A DNA stretch of 64,000 bases from Cherax quadricarinatus (lineage: Eukaryota; Arthropoda; Malacostraca; Decapoda; Parastacidae): NCBI RefSeq assembly GCF_038502225.1, contig NW_027195533.1, positions 62,001-126,000 of the forward strand, given 5' to 3'. The notes beneath the pieces were generated by a model. The model did no database searches and was not told the origin of the DNA. It was given only the letters and a program-made list of their open reading frames with translations. The position numbers and the translations under genes are program-made. Position 1 is the stretch's first letter. Each line of letters starts with the position of its first letter. Positions 60,396 to 64,000 of this stretch are shown here, in pieces.

Positions 60396-60599
60396 GTTAT
60401 GTTGAATAAAAAGATATATTTTCCTAACTAGGATTTTTTACCTAACCCTCTGTTAACCAGCCAATTGAAGTTACAAATACTGGTTTAGCGCTTTCTGTTT
60501 TCACTGGGGTAGCCCTGGGTGGCCTGTTTATGCTTGAGATGGCCCTTAGACAAGGCTCTAGCCCCTAGCTATCCCATATTTCTGTGTAACAATGGAATT
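60396..60599. other. Unassigned spacer between LINE pieces
   Basis: No gene or repeat recognised. Confidence 0.45.
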
Positions 60600-61045
60600 A
60601 CCCAGATAACTGCAATCAAGTCTCTGTCCCAGATTTTCGCTTGGCCGATTTCATGGGACTGAAAAATTACGTGGGTGGGCTAAATTGGGATGTCCTGACT
60701 ATGGCTCAGGTAGGTGATCTTAGTTGCCAATATGACGTTTTACAGAGCATAGTTCTAGCTGCCCAGACAACTTTTGTTCCGAGTAGGGAAATTAGACCCA
60801 ACAAAAATGATCCCAAATGGATGAGCAATAGAATAAAACATCTCTTTGGTGAAAAGAGAGGCATATATAGGCATATCAAAAGGGGGGATTGGCAGTTAAG
60901 AAGTTAATATATTCAATTAAAGAGAGAAATAATGAAAGGAATAAGAAAAGCAAAAAGGGATTATGAGGCTAAGGTCGCAAGGGATTCGAAGACTATCCCA
61001 AAATAGTTCTTTCATGTATTCAGAAGTAAGATTAAGGACAAGATA
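60600..61045 (+). pseudogene. CR1-like ORF2 internal fragment, inverted
   Basis: Translates to the same stretch as 58620-58160 on the minus strand (SVPDFRLADFMGLKNY, REIRPNKNDPKWMSNRIKH, then RKAKRDYEAKVARDSK). Stops at 60905-60907 and near 61003. It lacks both element ends, so it is a rearranged piece rather than an insertion in its own right. Confidence 0.88.
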
Positions 61046-62214
61046 GGCCCACTACCTGGAGTCTACCTGGAGGTTATTCCGGGGATCAATGCCCCCGCGG
61101 CCCGGTCCACGACCAGGCCTCCCGGTAGATCAGGGACTGATCAACCAGGGTGTTACTGCTGGCTGCATGCAGTCCAACGTACGAACCACAGCCCGGCTGA
61201 TCCGGCACTAACTTTAGATATCTGTCCAGCTCTCTCTTGAAGGCAGCCAGGGGTTTATTGGTAATTTCCCTTATGCTTGGTGGGAGGCTGTTGAACAGTT
61301 TTGGGCCCCGGACACTTATGGTGTTTTCTCTCAGCGTACCAATGACGCCCTTACTTTTAATTGGGAGTATTTTGCATCGCCTGCCCAGTCTTTTACTTTT
61401 GTAGGGAGTGATTTCTGTGTGCAGATTCGGGACCATTCCTTCCAGGATTTTCCAAGTGCAGATTATCATAAATTTGTCTCTCCTGCATTCCAACGAGTAC
61501 AGGTCATGTGCTTCCAAGCGTTCCCAGTAGTTAAGGTGCTTGACATAACTTAACCGTACAGTAAAGAATCTCTGTACACTCTCTAGATCTGCAATTTCAC
61601 CTGCTTTGAATGGAGATGTTAATGTACAGCAGTGTTCCAGCCTAGAGACTCTGAACAAGTGATTTGAAAAGCATCATCATTGGCTTGGCATCTCTCGTTT
61701 CGAACGTTCTCATTATCCATCCTATCATTTTCTTTGCATTTGTGATCATGGCACTGTTGTGATCCTTGAAAGTGAGGTCCTCAGACATTACTACTCCCAC
61801 GTCCCTTACATTATTTTTCCGCTCTATTGTACGGCCACAGTTTGCAGTATACTCTATTCTAGTTATTATCTCCTCCAGTTTTCCATAACGGAGTAGTTGG
61901 AATTTGTCCTCATTGAACATTATATTGTTTTTCGTTGCCCACTAGGAAACTTTGTTTATATCTTCTTGGAGGGTAACCGTGTCCTCAATAGATGACAGTC
62001 TCATGCAGATCCTAGTATCATCTGCAAAGGATGATACGGTGCTGTGGTGTATATCTCTGTCTATGTCTGAGGATGAGGAATAGGATGGGGACGAGTACTG
62101 TGCCTTGTGAAACAGAGGTCGTCACTATGGCAGCCTCCGATTTAACTCTGTTGACCACTACTCATTGTGTATGATTCATTAGGAAGTTGAAGATCCATCT
62201 CCCCACTTTCCCAG
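61046..62214 (-). pseudogene. Second LINE, 3' half (RT end plus 3' UTR)
   Basis: Reads leftward from 62214. An RT with FADDTR is retained (about 62010-62028), then a TAG near 61941, MFNEDKFQLLRYGKLEE at 61920, and a C-terminal domain (61658-61086: LESVQRFFTVRLSYVKHLNY, then SIREITNKPLAAFKRELDRY). The 3' terminus near 61046 includes CTACCTGGAGGTTATTCCGG, which I recall as an abundant decapod repeat. Frames break near 61650, 61940 and 62100. Similar in layout to CR1/Jockey-group elements but a different family from the 56640-60395 copy. It is cut at 62214 by the LTR of element 2. Confidence 0.85.
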
Positions 62215-62591
62215 TGTGGCATACAAAGAGTACATAACCTTTATTCGGCGCATGTACACACCCTCATCTCCCACAACCAGCGAACCAGGTGCTAAGGGTT
62301 GATGATGGATCCCCATCATTCAATCAGGTTCCAGCCAATGAGAAGATGGCTTTGGCAATCTCAGAGGTGTTGTGGGTACCACACACCTGTCTGCCCTTGT
62401 CATTCCCATTCTAGAGCTGGTTGAAGCACAGTCTGATCTCAATGGGCTTCTATTCTGCCTTGCTTACTGTGGAGTGCACTAATACCTATTGCTGTACATA
62501 GTGTATATAGTGTACATACTTCTGTTCTTACTTGGTGAAGGATAATATAAGTCGAAAGGATAACAGGCGTTTGGATTCCTGGGTTGTAATA
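62215..62591 (+). repeat. 5' LTR of Gmr1-like element 2
   Basis: Starts TGTGGCATACAAAG and ends GGGTTGTAATA. Same order of motifs as the LTRs of element 1, but shorter and clearly diverged. It keeps the GGATAATATAAG segment that the 5' LTR of element 1 lost. Confidence 0.9.
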
Positions 62592-63069
62592 TGGGTAGCC
62601 TGTCTGAGAGCTGGAGCTGGACTTAGAGCACAAGCTGAGCCTAGGGTGATGCTGGAAGCAGGAACTTTGTATAGCTTGCTGTCTGGCATTGAATTAGCTT
62701 TGCCAAAGCTTCACAAACTTTGCGTGTCAATTGCCTTGTTATGGTCAGTCTTGCTATGTGTGATCGTTGACGGCATGCTACTAACTTGTTCGGTGTGCTT
62801 GCTTAGCTACAGTCAGTCTTGTTGTGTGAAGATTTTACAGTCAGCTTTGCTACTGCGTATCCGCCTTGCAAGTATATGTGTATGTTCTGCAGTCGTACTG
62901 TGCATAGATAAGTGTGTCCTGCAAATAACGTGTTACGTTTGGGTACAAGTATTCTGCAGTCGTACTGTGCATTGCTAAGCGTGTTCTGCAAACAACGGCA
63001 TCGTGTTGCGTTAGGGTACAGGTATTCTGCAGCCGTACTGTGCATAGCAAATAACTTGCACATTGTGGT

Positions 63070-64000
63070 ATGCCACCTAGAGGAGTCAGACGTCTGGTGT
63101 CGGCATATACTTTATTTAACCTGCCTAAATTGTCCCTACAGCGTTATTGGCAAATTACTCGTTCCATTGGCATTGATTACGAATGCACTCTCACAGCTGC
63201 GCAACTTCGTGCATGTATAACCGACAAACTTCGGGAAGAGGAGATGGCACATCAGGCTCCTCCCTCCACGGGAGCCAGGAATAAAACCTTGATGTTTTCG
63301 CAGGAGGAAGATGATACATTAACGGAGCAAAATCGTTAGTCTCGTGCGACAGGGTTGTCTGAAGGTGAATCAGCGGCGTTGGCACTTGAGTTGTCAAAAA
63401 TCAATCTTGAGCAGACTAGGGAACAGAGAGCATATGCCAAGGAAGTGTTTGATAGGGAAATAGAAAGAAGGCAGTTTTTGCAAGTTATAAATGATTTTAG
63501 TTTACAGAAAGCAGTACAGCTTGTTCCCCGCTTCAATGAGGCAGAACCAGAACAATTTTTCAAAGCTTTCAAAAATCAAGCTCGAGCCTTGAGGTGGCCG
63601 GAACAGCATTGGGCGTCATTGGTTCACACAGCATTGTTTGGTAAGGCACAGAAATTTATGCCAATGTTAAATGACACTGATTTTTCAGATTATAAAATGG
63701 TGAAGACCACAGTTTTGGGAGCATATGCATGTATCCCAGCTAAGTATAGAAAGTCATTTAAATTAGGCAGACGACAGCTTGGTCAATTCCTGGTTGATTT
63801 TATGCGACAGCAGACCAAAGCTTTTACCAGTTGGTATAAAGCAAGTGGTGTTGCTACCTTCGATGATCTCGTACAGCTTATTCTGGTTGACAACCTGCTG
63901 GAGTCTGTGGGACCAGAGGTTAGAGTCTTTCTGCAGGAACGTGACTTAACCACTGCATTGGAGGCAGCCAGGTTGGCTGATACCTTTGAAACTAACTGCT
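63070..64000 (+). pseudogene. gag, element 2, partial with one nonsense codon
   Basis: Starts MPPRGVRRLVSAYTLFNLPK, as in element 1. An in-frame TAG at 63337-63339 stands where element 1 has Gln. Beyond it the same frame runs open to the window end through RFNEAEPEQFF, ALRWPEQHW and the SCAN-like helices (DDLVQLILVDNLLESVG). It spans the point of the element 1 deletion without a shift, which is how that deletion was recognised. Confidence 0.88.

Larger units (their letters stand above)
62215..64000 (+). mobile_element. Gmr1-like LTR retrotransposon (element 2), runs off the window
   Basis: LTR, primer-site candidate TGGGTAGCCTGTC at 62592, a leader with about three 62-65-bp repeats (CGTACTGTGCATAG and TTCTGCAAA words, 62880-63060), and the first 930 bp of gag. 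Same family as element 1, older or independently decayed. The pol region lies beyond the window. Confidence 0.9.

Overview
This window is repeat-dominated nuclear DNA from an animal, most likely a decapod crustacean and plausibly a freshwater crayfish. The support is arthropod-type (TTAGG)n telomeric tracts, a metazoan U6 snRNA copy, CR1-like and gypsy-like retroelements, and repeat families (the GAAACGTTTC foldback units and a LINE 3' end at 61046-61260) that I recall as decapod repeats; that last point is memory, not a search. I find no convincing host protein-coding gene. Nearly every long open frame is retroelement remnant or a by-product of a 24-bp satellite whose unit is a multiple of three.

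Layout, left. 1-410 is unassigned. 411-641 is a short leader of the satellite. 643-750 is a U6 snRNA pseudogene, followed in the same orientation by a decayed L1/Tx1-type LINE (849-5469 plus 3' sequence). The 24-bp satellite fills 6900-21553 and has higher-order structure. A nearly complete LTR retrotransposon (21554-27616) sits in the satellite. Its pol order is protease, integrase, reverse transcriptase, RNase H: a Ty3/gypsy-type polymerase in Ty1/copia-like order, as in the Gmr1 group. Satellite resumes at 27617-29051.

Layout, centre. 29052 to about 41600 is a very large palindrome with its axis at 35202/35203 and a 2-nt turn. Each arm carries, from the axis outward, AT-rich sequence, (CA)n, a telomeric tract whose G-strand points away from the axis, (CA)n, subtelomere-like tandem repeats, a block with three TGACGTCA sites, a minisatellite and a GC-rich block. 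The right arm also holds a foldback element that replaces about 530 bp of left-arm sequence. The outer part of the right arm is duplicated in direct orientation at 44595-45900, each copy followed by satellite and foldback units (41800-47633).

Layout, right. 47634-53202 is a coding-free LTR element: truncated 5' LTR, primer-binding-site candidate, 1.85-kb internal region, polypurine tract, and a 3' LTR split by a 2-kb insertion. Then come satellite (53203-54105), three minisatellites (28-29 bp, 55 bp and 26 bp), a CR1-type LINE on the minus strand (56640-60395) with an SGNH-esterase ORF1 but a deleted polymerase catalytic box, inverted fragments of the same family on both sides, the 3' half of a second LINE (61046-62214, minus), and the 5' LTR and gag start of a second Gmr1-like element (62215-64000, runs off the window).

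The region looks like subtelomeric or otherwise heterochromatic DNA grown by satellite amplification, retroelement insertion and inverted duplication. The observations most worth following are the telomere-bearing palindrome and the integrase-before-RT gypsy element. All identities below come from reading the sequence and recalling families; no alignment or database search was run.
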